NCBI GenBank assembly: GCA_026397715.1 | Contig: JAPLUN010000409.1 | Location: forward strand, 1-64,000 | DNA length: 64,000 nucleotides | Direction: 5' to 3' | DNA from: Verrucomicrobiota bacterium | Lineage (GTDB): Bacteria > Verrucomicrobiota > Verrucomicrobiia > Verrucomicrobiales > Verrucomicrobiaceae | The notes under the pieces: generated by a model | What the model saw: the letters and a program-made list of their open reading frames with translations, nothing else | What the model was told of the DNA's origin: nothing | Database searches by the model: none | Part shown: piece by piece, positions 18,801 through 33,800 of the stretch | Layout of the letters: each line of letters opens with the position of its first letter | Numbering within the stretch: the stretch's first letter is position 1 | Program-made: the position numbers and the translations under genes

Positions 18801-21800
18801 CGCCAAGATTAAGGGTGGCCTGGCCGAGACCGCTGTTGCCGACGTTGGCACGGATGACGGCATTGCCGCCCGTGACAGAGAGGTTGCCCAAGGTGACAGA
18901 CCCGACAGTCCCGCTGCGGCTGATGTACTCGAAGGCACCGCCATCGAGGTTGACCGCCACGGCACTGCTGATGCGGTTGCTCATGGCCTGGATGCCGGAG
19001 TCATCCCAGCGCAGGAGGCTGTTGCGAATGCTGATGGTGTCACCAGCAGCCATGCCGGACAGACGGCCCTGATCCACAAGCGTGGTGATGCTGCCCATGA
19101 AGGTGGCGTTGCCGGTAAACTGGTTGTTGTCGCGCAGGTTGAGCTGCGTGCCGCCGGTCTTGATGAAATTCAGGTTGCCATTGATCTGGCCAGTCCAGTC
19201 ACGAGCCGTACCCACGTTTGTGATGAACGTCGCAAGCGATCCCGCGTTGTTGATAATGCCGCCGCTGCCCGGGGTGCTGTTGCGGCTGAGGAGGTCCCCG
19301 AAAATCTGATTGTTGCCGTTCAACTCGAGCAGACCACCAGTCATGACGAGGGCATCGTTGTTGGCGGTGGTAGTGTTGGCGTTGATGAGCGGAGCCGTGG
19401 CAAAGCGGTAGAAGATTGCGTTGTCCGGAGCACCGGCGGCGATTTCCACCGTGCCGAGGTTGATGATGGTGGCACCGGTGTAGCTGTTGCCGGTGGTCGA
19501 GTTGAGCAGCACCTTGCCGTCGCCGCTCTTGAAGAAGCCGCCTGTCGTCGGGGCCACACGTCCGCCGAGCGCCACATCCAACGTCAGCGTCGTGCTGCTG
19601 CCCATGGTGTGAATGGTCCAGGCAGTGGTGGCCGCGGTGGTGGTCAGTGTACCTGCGCCGGTAATGGACGAACTGGTCTTGGCCAGGATACCGCCTGACT
19701 CGACCTGCAGGTTGCGGAACGCGTTCACCGTGAACGGCCCGGCGTTCTCGAAGGTGATGGAGTTGACGCTGTTGGAGGTGACGCCCGTGGCTGCCGCACC
19801 GGAGTTCAAAGCTCCCGTGACACGCATGTTAGCATTTGCCGTGAACGCCGTGGCCATTTCAGTGCTGGTGTTCAGTGGGCGAAGGCCATTAGTGGCACCA
19901 TCGTTAACCAGGAACTGGGTCGTGGCGGTCGTTCCATTGCTCGTCGACGAGGTGTCGGCGATGGCCCACGGGAGGATCTGTTTGTTGGTGGTACCATTGG
20001 CGCCGGCTTGGCCGAGAAAGGTCTGGAAATTGGTCGGCGCCGTGGTGGTGGCGAGGATGATGTTGGTGTTGGTGGCACCCGTGCCTTGGCCAAGAGCATC
20101 ACCACGAATGAACAAGGTTGCACCGTTGGCGCGGGAGAGCGTGCCGGTGCCAGCGGTCGTGATGCGAAGATTCGCGCCATTGTTGTCCAGCGAGATGAGG
20201 TTGTACCCGACGTTGATCGCAATCTGCGCGTCCGTTGCCAGCGCTTCGTTCACCGCCGTGCTGCTGTTGCCAAGTATTTCCAGCAGACCACCGTTCAGAG
20301 TGAGCCCACGTGTGCCGAGACGGGCGCTGCTGGCAGTGCCCGTGTTGTCGAGTGACAGCTTCACATCCGGGGTGATGCCGGTGTAGGTGGCGTTGTTGAG
20401 GGTGGTGGCAGTGGTGCCGAATATGCCGAGCGTTCCACTGCCGCTAAGCGTGATGCTGCCCTGGTTGATTGTGGTGGTTCCCGTTGTTGCGGTGCCGTAA
20501 GTATTGGCAGCGGTCAAAGTGAGGTTGTTGGTGCCGACCTTGGTGAGGGTGAAAGCCCCGCTGACCACGCCACTCAGAGTGATGTCACCAGAAGTCACAC
20601 CACTCAGAGCGTTGACGCGGCTGCCACCAATGCTGGTGGCAGCTGACATCACCACCGGACCGGCAAGGCTGGCTGCAGTCGAGGATGAGTTGATCAACGC
20701 AGCCAGAGAACTGACTGTGCCGACGCCTGAAAGGGTGCCGCTGCCGCCGAAGCCAGCACCAGCGATGGTGATCGGCTCAGCACCGATGGTCATGCCGTTG
20801 AGATCAAGCACTGCGCCGGTGGAGAGGGTAGTGCCGTTCGTCGTGTCGCTCAAGGCACCGGCATCCCCCAATTTCAAGGTGCCTAGATTGACAGCAAGGG
20901 TAGTGAAGCTGTTGCCGGAGCCCGAGAGGGTCAGGTTATTGGTGCCTGTCTTGGTCAGGGCGAAGGCACCGGTGATGTTGCTGCTGAAGGTCAAATCTCC
21001 GTAGCCGCCGATCGAGGAAGCGCTACCGAGGGTGATGGCACCGGATAGCGTTGCTGCCGTGGCGCTGCTGTTCCAGATGGCACCCTTGAAGTTGCCAGAG
21101 AGCGGAGCGGTGCCAGTGCCGTTGATGGTCAGCGCCTTGCTGATGCTCAAACCATTCACGTCCAACATGCCGTTGGTGGCCCCCACCAAGTTAGTGATGC
21201 TTCCAGAGGCCGTAGCGCCCTGCGAAATGGTGATCTGCGAGGCACTGTCCACGCTGACAATATAGGCACCGTTCGGGATACCGGTGCCAGTCACCGCCAT
21301 GCCCTGCTGCATGCTCGCGGTGGAAGTGATGCCCGTGATCACGGAAGAACCAGCGGCAGTCGTGGCCGCAGCCTGGGCGGTCAGGGTAGTTCCAGACACC
21401 GTAACGAGGCCAGACGGCAGCGCCCCAACGTGATTGAGCATGACTGTGCCGTCCTGGATGGCAAGGTCGCCGGTGAAGGTGCCGGCAGTGGCGTTGTTTC
21501 CACCGAGGATGAGGGTGCCTTGGCCGGCCTTGATCAGCGCGCCACTGGCCCCCGTGCCGGTGACCAGACCCGTACCGCTTTGGGTAATGGTGCCGATGAG
21601 GTTCAACGTGCCAGCACTGGCAGCAGTGCCCACATTCGTGGTTGCGATGATCGCGCCCGTGCCGATGGAGATCAGGCCGTCCGCGCCGAACCAGCCGGTG
21701 CCGAAACTGCCAGAGGCACCATTGGTGACATTCAGGATGGAGCTGTTGCCCAGCACCATGGAGAAGGTGCCTGCGCCTTGAGTGCCCGCTGTGTCGATTT

Positions 21801-24800
21801 GGTTGGCAGCCTGGGGAGCGACCACCGCACCGAACTGGGTACCAAAGGAGTCGAGCGTGGCCGTGGTGCCGTTGCCCAAATAGTAGGCATTGTTGATGAT
21901 GGCAGCACCATTGTAGCCGTTCGCAGCAGTGGGAGCTGCGAGGGTGCCGAAGAGATTGCTGGAGGCGATGGACTGGAAGCTGTTCCCGGTGTCGGCACCG
22001 GAGTAGAACAGGCGGAAGCCGCCGGAGCTGCCGGCATTAGTGACCTTGTAAACAATGGAGTGATAGCCGCTGGTGAGGTTCAAGGTGACGTTGGCAAGGT
22101 CGCTGAGGCCGTGGCCGAAGGTGCCGTCACTGGCGACAGCGACGCCATCGAGGTAAAGGGCGAGACCGTCGTCGGAACCAGAACGGAAGGTGTAATTACC
22201 CCCTGTCGTAATGTTCACGAAGCCGGAATAGGCGGCGGCACCATTGGTGAAGGTGGCAGCGGTGGCGGCCGGACGATAGGCGATGGTGCCGTCAGAAAGC
22301 TGGTTGATGAACATGTTCGAACCCGAGAAGCCCACTCCAGAGAATGCCTGGGAGACCGTGGCGGTCGGTGCCGCAGCAAGCTGGGCAAAGGCACCGTTGA
22401 GGCCGCCGCTGCTGTAGCCGTAGCTGGTCATGTTCGCACCCGTGAGCACAGCACTGTTGATCTGAATGGGATAAGCGCCATTGAGGACAATCGGTGCGCC
22501 AGAACTGAGGGTGGTCGTGGTGCCGATCTGAACTTGGTCGGTAAAGAGCAGGTTCCCCTGGCCGACATTGACAGGCTTGTCTCCGGACCAACCGAAGACG
22601 ACCACTGTGGAACCGGAGGCGACGTTGATCATGGGCGCGGCACCACCCACCGTGTCACCGCTGATGTTCACCAGGCGCAGAGTGTAGCCGTTGGCGCTCG
22701 AGACGTTGAGGATCTGGCCGCCATTGAGTTGCAGGTCGTTGATGGCGATGGTGTTGCCCGTGTTGGCACCGTTGTTGCCGACGTTGAGGCTGGCCGCAGC
22801 AAGCGAGCCGTTGATGACAATGTTGTTGGCGTAAGAGATGACACCATTGTTGGCCGTTCCGTTGTTCTGAAGGGAGAGCAGACCTCCGTTGCCGATGGTG
22901 GCAAGGGTGCCGGAGAAGACAGGGGCCGTGCTATTGTCGTTGAGGCCGGCGAGGGTGAGCGTGCCCGCGTTGACCGTGACACCACCCTTGAAGGTGTTGT
23001 TACTGCCCAGAAGCAACGTGCCAAGACCTTCCTTGGTGATTCCGTAGCCATTGCCGCCGTCATCCAGAAGCATGTTCAGGGCCAGCACCGCCTGGGGTGC
23101 ATCCACTGTCACCGTCGTATTGCCCAGCAATGTGGTCGTGGTGTTATTGCCCTGGATGGTCAGGTTGTTGGTACCCTTGAGCGTGATCTGCGTGCCGCTG
23201 AGCACCAGAGCATTGCTCAAAGTATTCGCGCCGGTGGAGGTCAGGTAGGTGCCCGCCGCACCGATGGTGAGAGCGCCGGTGCCAATCGGGCCGTTAGCGA
23301 AGGCGGAGACGATACCCGTAGTGCCATCACGCGTGGTCACGTTCGTGCTGCCACCGACGGCGAGACCGCCCGCCTGCACATTCACGCCGCCGCCGAAGAG
23401 GCTTGCGCCGGAAAGTTGGAGGAGGCCATTGCCGGTTTTGTTCATGCCTGCGCCCGAGACTGCGGAATCGCCGATTGGAGCACTGATTGCCAGCGTCGGG
23501 GTGACGTTGGCAACGGTGGTGTTGCCGTTCACTGTGACGGGTGCAACGTTGAACGTGCGGTTCGCGCCGTTGAGATCCAAGGCGATGCCGCCGGTGCCGG
23601 CGCCAGAGATGGTGGAGACGGTGCCAACGTTAGAGGAGATGGCGGTGATGCCGCCGGTCAACTTCAGGATGCCGGTGCCAGTGGTCACGCTCGGCGCAGT
23701 GGTACCGCCGTTGTTCTCGAATGCCAGACCCGCGAGGGTCTGGTTGTTGTTGTTGAGTTGGAGAATGGCAAACTGGCCACGCAGGATGGGCGTGATGCCG
23801 AAGTTGATCTGGTTGGCCTGAAGGAGGCGGACGTTGCCGCCGTTAATAATAAGCGAATCAGCGACGGTCGTTGCAAGAGGAATCGCGGAATTGCCATTGG
23901 CACCAGTCGCCCCGGTCACGTTCAGATCCATGATGCCGTTGGTCTGTGAACCGTTCGGAGTGTTGACGACCGTGCCACCTGTGTAGGTATTCCCGCCGTT
24001 CCTGATTTCGAGTGTGCTGGCGTTGTAGCCCGTATAAGTGAGGCGCAACGGGTCGGCACCATTGTCCACAATGCGTGAGTTGATGATGTTTGCGGCGGCC
24101 GAAGTAAGCACGAGATTGAGGGTGTCAGCCACCGAGTCCGGCGTCCCACCCGCAGTCAGGCGACCACTGTCCACGGCGGAACCGATGGTGGTGCTAAAGG
24201 CTCCTGACTTGACCAACAAACCAGCGGTCAGATTGAGGATGTCGGTGCTGTTTGCATAAGTGAAGGTCTGAGCGGCTCCTGGATTCAAGGCCAGCGCGTT
24301 CACGTTTAGCCCGCCGGTCGGCAGATTGATCGCTGTAGTGGCCACCTTGTAGTTGCCGGTGGCGTTGTTGGCGGCAGGAAGGACCGTGCCGTCATAGCCC
24401 TGGTAGCCCGGCTGGTTCAGTGCCGCGAAACCACCACTTAGGTTGCCTGCAGTCGGAGCCACGTAGCTGACCAGATCGGCACCACCAGAGTTCATCCACG
24501 GCACGATGCCATTGACAAGAAGGCTGGCTCCGTTCGTCGCCGTCATGCGGGCGGCAGTGCCCATCTGGCCGCTCATGCTGTTGAGCAGCAACATGGCACC
24601 GTTACTGTTCGTGATGTTGCCAAGGGAAAGGACAGCCGAACGAACCACGCCCACAGCACCATTGTTCATCACAATATTGTTTCCGCCTTCGGCAATCAGG
24701 ATATCCCCGAGTGTTTCGGTCGAGTTGATCGAATCGCGACCTGTGTAGGTCAGGACACCTCCACGCATGCTGATCGTTGCGGCATTGTTGACGCGGTCTG

Positions 24801-27800
24801 CATTCGACATCGTACCGGCTTCCGTGATGGTCAGGCTTCCGCCATTGAGAGCGATGCCTGAGGTGGCGGAAAGTCTGCCTTCATCCTGCAGGGTGAGTGT
24901 GCCGCCAGTGATGATCGTGGCACCCGTGTAAGTGTTGTTGCTGAAGAAGACGGTGCCGGTGGAACCAGCCTTGTTAAAGACCAATCCCGTGCCCTGGATG
25001 CTGCCACCCCAGCCTGCTGTGGTGCCCTGTGTATCCGCCGAAATGAGAAGATTGGTGCCGGTAATCACGCCACCAGTGCCGGCAAAGGCCGTACGATTGG
25101 GTGAGGTGATTTGGCCAACCATTTGGGCATTGGCTCCGAGGTTGAGCGTTGCTCCCGGACCTACGGCAAGGTTCTGGCCAGCCGTGCCACCCTGTGCTCC
25201 CTGCCAGAGGGTGTTCTCACCACCGGCGAGGGTGACGGTGCCACCATTGATGGTGAAGTAACTGGTGCTTGTGTTGAAGAATTGCTTGGTATTGAACGTG
25301 AGGTTTCCGTTCAGGCCCTTGGTCATGTTGACCGTGCCAGCAATGGCCGCATTCACAGTCAGATCCGCGCCGGTATCCACCAGAAGCCCACCTTCCACCG
25401 CGCCAAAGTTGATGACGGGAGCGGAATTCAAGCCAACCAAGGTGGCGTTACCGATGGTCTGACCGGCCGCTGTCGAAAGCAGATTCCCTGAAGTCAGGGT
25501 GAGCTGATTGCCACCTGAGGTGGCGAAGGTCACGTCCGTGTTGGCACCGTCGATTCGGAGGGCGTTTAGCGTGCGTCCGTTCAGACCCGGATTGCTCAGC
25601 GCGGCAGTGTCGCCGGTGACGTTGTAGGTCGTGGTGGCGCTGAAGACACCGGCCACGTTGGAGGCATTGATGCCGTAAGCGGTGCCGCCGTTGACGTTGG
25701 TAAAGGCCAGATCGCCTCCTGTGCCCGTGCCGTTGGAGACGGTGTAAGCAGAGAAAGCGGTGACAGCTGCAGCCGCAGCAGACTGGGTGGCAAAGTTCGT
25801 GCCTGCGCCGTCTTTGATGACAGTGCGGGCGATGATGCCTGCGGTCTGCGGAGCCAAGGCGGTAAAGATCAACTGGTTCGTCGTACCGTTGAAAGTCTGG
25901 GCGCTATTGAGGCTGAGCACCGAACCGCCGCCAATAGCCGCGAGGCTGGCAAAGGTCAGAGTGGCGTTGGAGCCACCACCGTTGTTCAGCGTCAGGGTGT
26001 TGGCACCCCAGGAGGAGGTCAATGCACCGAAGGCCTGCGCGGAAACCGCAGCGCCGTTGGCGGTGTAGGTCAGGCTGCCGTTGGTGAGACCCACGGCGCG
26101 CGTACCGGCAATGCGAAGCAGCGGACCGCCCGTGGTGTCGTCGATGTTCAACAATGCGTTGTTGTTGACGGTGATGTTGCCAGTTGCACCGGTGAGCTGG
26201 CCTGCGCCGCTGATGTTAAACGTCCCCTGCGTCACAGTGATTGCCGCGGTACTACTGGCGGTCCCGGTGAGGTTCAAGGTGCCAGTGCCAATCTTGGAAA
26301 AGGCCGCTGTGTTGGGTGTGTAACTGGCAAGATTGATGATGCCAGTGCCAACTGCGTTAAATGTCGGACTGTTGGTGTTGGCCATGGCCCCGGCGGTGAT
26401 GTTCAGGGTGGCACCGCTGGCTGCGCCGAGAATGTATCCGACCGCGGACGTATTGGTAATGCTCCCGCTGAGAGTGTTGTTACCGCTGGCCGAAAACACT
26501 GCCCCGGTGTTATTGATACCGAAGCCGTTGCCACCGCCGGTAGCCAAGTTAATGGGGCTTGCAAGATTGATGTTGTTTGTCAACCAGAGCGCACCACCGC
26601 CTTGTGATGTGTTCGTGCCTGGGGCAGCGACGTTGATCTGACCGGATCCGAGCGCGTTGACATTGTCGATCTGAACGACACCCTGGGCGATGGTCGTCGT
26701 GCCGGTGCGGGTGCTGTTGTTGGCAGTGATGATGAGCGTGCCAAAATCATTCTTCTGCAAGGCATTGGCGGCGGCACTAAAGGTGAAGGCAGTGTCGATA
26801 GTTGCGGTGGTATTTGCAGCGACATCAATACCAACGGTCGCTGCATTGAGGTTGATGGTGCGGCCCGTAAGGGTGTAGGTGGTGCCCCCTGCGAGACGCA
26901 GGCCCTGGGTGCCGGAGTTGGCGCTGAGACGGACGACGTTGGAGGCCTCTCCAAGGCCACTGTTGGCGTTCACAGAAAGAATGCCCGCTGTCACGTCGAT
27001 GATGGCACTGCTGCCACCGAAGGTGTTGACGCCAGTGAGCGCCAGGGTGCCCGCACCGGACTTGGTGAGCACGACGTTCGACGCACCCGTGGCACCACCG
27101 CTGACGATGCCGCTGAGGACGAGGCCGTCGTTGGTATTGGAGTTGTTGGCAGTGGCGACGTTGAAGACAGGTGTTGCTGCGATGGTCGACAGTGCAACGC
27201 CATCAGACAAGGCGAGCTGGTACTGGTTGGCGTTGTTGACCGTGAGGCCGCTGGCGAGGGAACTGAAAGAGGTAGGCGTGATGATTTTGTTGATCGCCTG
27301 ATTCCAGAGGACGGTCTGGCCTGCGCGACCGATGGAGATGGTCGGCGGCGACGCGGTCATGGTGATGGCTCCGACATTGATGACATCGTTCTGCACGTCA
27401 CCGTCACCGTCAGTGAGGAGGCCGAGGGTGCCGCCGTCGTTCAGGGAGATCGGGATTGCTCCGGCACCCGTCAGATTGATGATCAAGTTACCCAATCCGG
27501 TCTTGGTCACACTGGTGAGGGAGCCAGCGGTGGTGATAGGGCCAACGAAAGCCGCGGTGAGGTTGGGATTGTCCACGTTGACGGTGAGAGCGCCCGTCGG
27601 TGTGGTGATGGAACCATTGAGAGTGATGGTTCGGGTGGTGCCGGTTGTCGTGTTACGGAAGGTGGGGGTGCCGAGAAAGGTAATAGGGTTAGCCAAAGTA
27701 CGATCTGTATCATTGGTAAGCAGGGCAGTACCCGAAGCCATGGAGACAGATCCTGTGCCAGCAGGGCCACTCAGAATGGCGTTGGCATTGAGTCCCGTGC

Positions 27801-30800
27801 CAGCGGTAATAATGCTAGCAGCATTCGAACCCAGCATAAGGCCACCGCTGGTGCCACCAACTGTGGTCCCACCGGTGTAGGTGTTAGCACCGCTGAGCAG
27901 CAGGATGCCATCACCCGTCTTGCTGATAGACGATGGGCTAGCCCCATTGGCAATAATGGATGCGATGGTCAGCGTGGGCTGAACCGTGGTGTACGTAACG
28001 CCACCGACCGCGATGGGAGCAATGCTGAACGTATTTGCACCACTGGCCAGGGCCACTGTGCCGCCAGTGATGATGGCGGTGGTTGCGGCGTTGCTGGAGG
28101 TAGCGGTGATTGGGCTGGAACTGGAGAGGGTGAGGATGCCGCCGACGTTGATCGTGGGGGTGTTCACGTTACCGCCGATGTTGTTGAAGGTGACGCTGTT
28201 CAGCGTGTTGTTGCCCACCAGGGTCAGGGTGCCCTGGCCGTTGATGGTCACATTGCTGGTGGTGGCGATCTGGCCCGCGTTGGTGATCATCGCCACAGTG
28301 GAACCGCCGCCAGTCACCCCGCCGTTGATAGTGAGGTTGCCGGGGATGACGACCGCCCCGGCCGCGCCGTTCAGGTTGAGCGTACCCCGGTTCACGATGG
28401 TGCCGCCGCTGTAGGCGCTGGCGTTCCCCGTGTAGTCATTCGTGAGAGAGAGAATGCTCGCGCCGTCCTTGATCAAAGCGAGAGCCCCCTGAATGGCCGA
28501 GTTGATGGTAAGCGTGCCCTGGTTGTTGTAGGTGATCAACTCGCTGGTGCCGCTGGTGATGATCCCGCGCGTGCCCGTCGTGCCGATAGTGGTATTGTTT
28601 GCGTTGTCACTGCGGAGGATGCCGCCGAGTTCCAGATTCAACACATCCGAGGCGCCGGTGAAGAGAATGTCATTGGTGAAGGCACCGCCGATGCGCAGCA
28701 GCCCCGTTGTGGTCGTGCCGGACGGCAGGAGCGTCGAAGCTGCGGCGGTGGCATTGAGATTCGTGATGCTCCCGGAGGCAAACACGCCAGCGAGTGGAAC
28801 GGTATTTGCAGTGCCGATATTTTGGCTGTTGTAGCCGGTGTAACCTCCCTGACCCACGACGCCAACGCCCTGGCCGGCGTTATAAGCAGCATAGTCTGTC
28901 TGATTGGCCACGGCCCAGGCACCTAAGATGCCACCGCCGACAACCGCCGGAGCGGAGGCAAAGACGATGCGGGCGTTGTTGCCCTGCTGGCCCAGATTGG
29001 TGCCGGTGAAATTGATCGTGGAACCTGCCGTGCGGGTAAGGGCACCGAAGGTGAGATCGACTGAACTGAAGGCACTGCTTCCGGCTGTGGGTGTGGCAGT
29101 GATGGTGTTGGAACCCTGGGCAAGGGAGATGGCTCCAAACGTTTCTGTGGCAATTGTGCCCACGCGACCGGTGTAAGTGATGGTGCCGCCGCGCAGGGTG
29201 ATCGGCGCTGCGTCGTTGATGCGGTTGTTGTTCTGAGTCTGCAGGTTGGTATTGTTTGAGAGAGTCAGACCCGCGTAGTTGATATCGATGGCACTGGTAT
29301 TGGTGAGAGCGCCGTCATTTTCCAAGGTGATGGTCTGGCCAAGGATGCTCGTCGTCCCCGTGTAAGTCTGGGCCATGGCGAATGTCTGAGCATTCGCACC
29401 GGTTTTGACAAAATTGATCCCGCCAGTGATCTGACCACCGAAGCTACCGCCATCGCGCGTTACAAAGGTGGGCGTGCCCGTCGTGCTGGTCACCGTGCCA
29501 CTCGTGCCGGGAAGTCCAGAGCCATAGCTGTTCAGAGCCCCCACATACTGGGTGTTGCCATTCAGATCGAGCGTGGTGCCCACATCTAGACTCAGGGTGC
29601 CTGGGGTGGCACTGCCGGCGGCGAAGAGGGTATTCATTCCCCCATTAAGCCTCACCGTTCCTCCCGCGATGTTCGTCGTGGTGTTATAGAACTGGGCAGC
29701 ATTGAGGTTCAACTGGCCCGCACCGGTCTTTTGAATGGTCTGTCCGACCAGGGCTCCATTAAGATCCAAAGTGGTGCCCGAATCTGTCTGGAGGAAAAGG
29801 GTCTGGCCACCGGTGATCTGGGCTGCGGTGATGGCGTTGTTTCCACCGGTGTTGAGAATATTGCCCGCTGTCAGAGTGAGGGTTCGCCCTGCCGTGCCGA
29901 CGGTGAGACCGGTGCCGGTGATCTTCAGCGCATTGATTGTGCGGCTTGCTGTCAGACCCGTGCTGGCATTCACACTCATGGTGGCCGTGGCCGGAGCGGT
30001 ATTGATGCTCCCGGTATTGTAACCGGTGAAGGCCTGGAGACCGTTGGCATTGGGGTTGGTACCGTCGTGATTGTAACTGACAAAATCACCCGCGATCATC
30101 ACCTTGGACACAATGCCGCTGGTTGCAGGCAAAATCCCCAAGCCCGTAGAGGTGGTGAAGAAGATCTGGTTGCTGGTGCCGAGTCCCGTGACACCGCTGA
30201 TGTCAAGAGCGGCTGGACTCCCGGTGAAGGTGACCGAGGCAAAGGTGAGGCTGTTCGTGCCCACGCCAGACATGTTGATGCTGCTAGGCCCCGTCACAGT
30301 CAGAGCGCCAGCGACTTCCGCTGTGGTGTTACCGATCAGGGAGAGCGTGCCGCCCACCATCGAGATCGCGCCTGTATCAAAAAGGCGGTTACTGTTATTG
30401 TTGACACTGTTATCCAACGTCAGGGTACCAGCGTTGAGGGTGAAGGTTCCAGCAGTCCAAGCTCCATTGGGACCACTCAAGGTGACAGCCCCACGATTGA
30501 CGGTGAGAGCGCCGGTGGCGGTGTTTGCTCCAGTGGAGGTGAAAGTGCCAGTGCCCGAATAGGTCAGTGCATTGGCTCCGGTGCCTGCCGCGTAGATGCC
30601 GTTGAGAGTGGTAGTGCCCGAACCGAGAACGGTCAACGTCGAGGCTGCGGTATTGGAAATGTTCCCCGTGATGGTCAACGAACCGCCGGAGATGTTGTTG
30701 ACCAACAGACGGCTGGCCGCCAGCGAGAGCGCGGTTGCGGCGCTGAGTTCAATGCTGTTGCCGCCGCTGAAGGTGGCCGGGTCACCACCCAGGGTGATCG

Positions 30801-33800
30801 GGGTGGCGATGGCGCTGGTGCCCGTCAAGGCAAAGCTGCCCTGCACCTCGCCGCCATTAAAGGCAAAGGTGGAGGTCGCGCCCAAGGGATTGACACCCGC
30901 TGTTTTGTTGAGAATCAGCCTACCTTGGACGAGGGTGGTGGCTCCAGTGTAGGTATTGGCCGCGCCAGCCATTGTGAACGAGGCGTCTGGATGGATGCCG
31001 ATGTTCCAAGCAATCTTGCCGCCAGCCGCTGCATTCTCGGTGATTGCGCCATTCCAAAGCGTGGAGCCGTAACCGCGGAAGCTGATCGTTTGGGTCGCTG
31101 CCGTGGTTCCAGCTTCAGCGTTGACGAAGTTCCCATTGACGGTGAGGAGCGCTCCATTTTCCAGGTTGTTACTGATCGTCCACTGGTTGTTGCCAGCCGT
31201 CTTTGTCACGCTGTTATTTAGGGTTATCGCATTCTGCCCAGCAAATACGCCGGTCGAGTTGTTTCCCTGAACAGTTACAGCAGTGGTCAGCGCACCACCG
31301 AAGGCAAAGATGCCACCATTGTTGATATTGATCGCGCTGGCAGCACCGATGCCATTCGCCGTAAGGCCCAGCAAGCCACCGTTTGAACTGATGGCACCAG
31401 TGAAGGTGTTCGCGCTGGCTGGATTGAGTATCCACACACCACCGTCGGCTTTGGTCACGGCCAAAGTGTTTGCACCGTTACCCAAAACAGAAGTGACGAC
31501 GTTGTTGTCCGTGTTGGTCCCACGAAGCTGCAAGGTCAGTGCAAAGGCTCCGGTTTGACTATTGGTAATGCTGGAAAGACTCAGCGCGCCGCTGCCCGAA
31601 CTATCAATGGTGTAAGTACGTGCGGCAGTCATGGCCGGCGTAAAGGTAATTGGGCGCGATGATGTCTCGCCCGAACCTACGTAGAGCAGGTTGAGAGCAG
31701 CGTCACCGTTCCAGTTGAACGTGCCGCCACTGGCGCCAAGGCTGCTGCTTGCTGTACCACTGGCATTACCCAGAGAAGTGACGATCAGAGAACCATTATT
31801 CAGAATGGTGTTGGCCGTGTAGGTGTTCGCATTCCCAACGATGAGCGTGCCGGCTCCGCTCTTCGTAAGCGTGCCACCCGCACCGCCGGAAATGACGCCG
31901 GAAACTGTGGCGAAATCGAGATTCGTGGTGCCATTGTCATCCACCTGAATGGTGCGTGCCGCAGTGCCGAGGTTGATCGGATTGATCAACTCGACATCCG
32001 CCAGCGCGGTGGTGGAACTAAGGATGAGGGTGCTGCCAGCCGTGGGTGCCGTACCGAGAGCGAGGGTTGCACCGGAACTGAGATTCACAGTGAGCTTGGA
32101 AGTGCTGGCAGCAAAACCACCGATGCCGGTGAATTGCACCTGACCGGCTCCCGTGCCGAGATTCATGGCGAAGGTCCCGGAGGTTTGCAGAACGCCGCCG
32201 TTGAGGGTCAGGTTGCTGTTTGCCGAGAGCCCTTGAATGAGAGAAGCCTGCGCAGCCACCTGGAGGGCGCCACCAGTGATTGTCGTCGCACCCGCGTAGG
32301 TGTTGGAACTGGTGGGATCAAGAATCCAGAGACCAACGCCGGACTTGGTCAGCGCAAAGTTTGCGTTGTTCAGCAACGGCACGAAACGGTTGTCACCGGT
32401 GGACGTACCCGCGAGGCCGAGCGTGGCTGTGCCCGAGCCGGCATAGGCGATTGCGTTCGTGTTGTTGAACACGAGCGTTGCATTGTTCGCAGAGCTGGCT
32501 GCTGCGGTGTTGTTCCCAAACTGGCCCGAGGAGTCAATGGTGCCAGTGGCACCACCGGTGATCGTGAACAGACGGTCAATGGATACGGATGGGGTCTGTG
32601 TGGTCTGGAAGACGCTGGTACTGGCTCCAGTGTAAAGGATGGTATTGGCACCGCTGGCAAAGACGATACTGGCCTGATTGGTGGCTGTGCTCGTGTTATC
32701 ACCGCGTCCAATACTGCTGGCGACGCCAATGTTGGCGAGGGTCGTGGCTGCAATCGTACTCGCTCCTGTACCAGTGAGTGTGAGCGGTCCAGTGAAGGTG
32801 TTGAGGCCGGTCAGTGTTTGTGTGGCAGTCCCCGTCTTGGTGAGCGCCACCGTGCCTGCTCCGTTTTGAATGATGCCCGAGAAAATGCCGGCGGTATTGC
32901 CACTGCCAATCGCGATGGTCGAGGTCGTGCCAGCATTACCGTTAGTGACAGTGCCCGCACCGGCAAGGGCATTCAAGGGCAGTGTGGCCGTGCCTGAGAC
33001 GACTGGCGTGGCCGAGACGTTGACACCATTGACATCCAAAGTGGTTCCCTGACGCACTGTCAGGTTCATGTTGGTAGCACCTAGGGTGGTGGTGGCACCC
33101 GACAGGCGCAGAGTGCCCTCATTCACATTGATCGTGGACGCTGCTCCTGCATTAACCGCGTTTAAAACCAAGGTGCCCGCACCATTTTTGCTAAATCCAC
33201 CGGTGGTACCAACAAGGATCGGAGTTGAGAGTGTGAGGGTATCGCTGGCAGTATCTGTGCGGAAGACAAGTTCCGCAGCCCCACCGCTGGTGATCCCAGT
33301 GCCACCTGAAATAGTGGAACTGAAGCCACCCGTCTGCAGGATGCCACCGGACACGGTATTCCCGCCATTCTGAAGCGTTAGGGTCTGTCCAGATGCCAAG
33401 GTGAGCGCCCGTGCGCTGGAGAATTTAATACCCGCGTTGATCGTAGCGGTGGTCTGAGCGGTCACGTCGCCGGTTACGAAGTATGGCAGCGTGTTGGCGG
33501 TGGTGAGCGCGGCACCGCCAGCAAACGTGCTGTAGGTGGCCGCTGCCGCCGTGGTGGTGCCGCCGAGGAAGTCCGCACCATTGAAGTAAGCGCGGGCACC
33601 GACAATGCCGTTAACAAGGGTGTTGCCGGTAGTGAAGGCAATGCTGTTGGTGCCAGGGCTCGCCGGGACGACCAAGTTCAAGCTCGTTCCCGTCGCTGGG
33701 ACGACCATCGAACCGAAAGTCAGAGTGTTGGTGCCACTCGCACCAGGGGTGATCTGCACGGTGCCGGCACCTGCGGTGACGGAGAGGATGCCTGCTGTCT

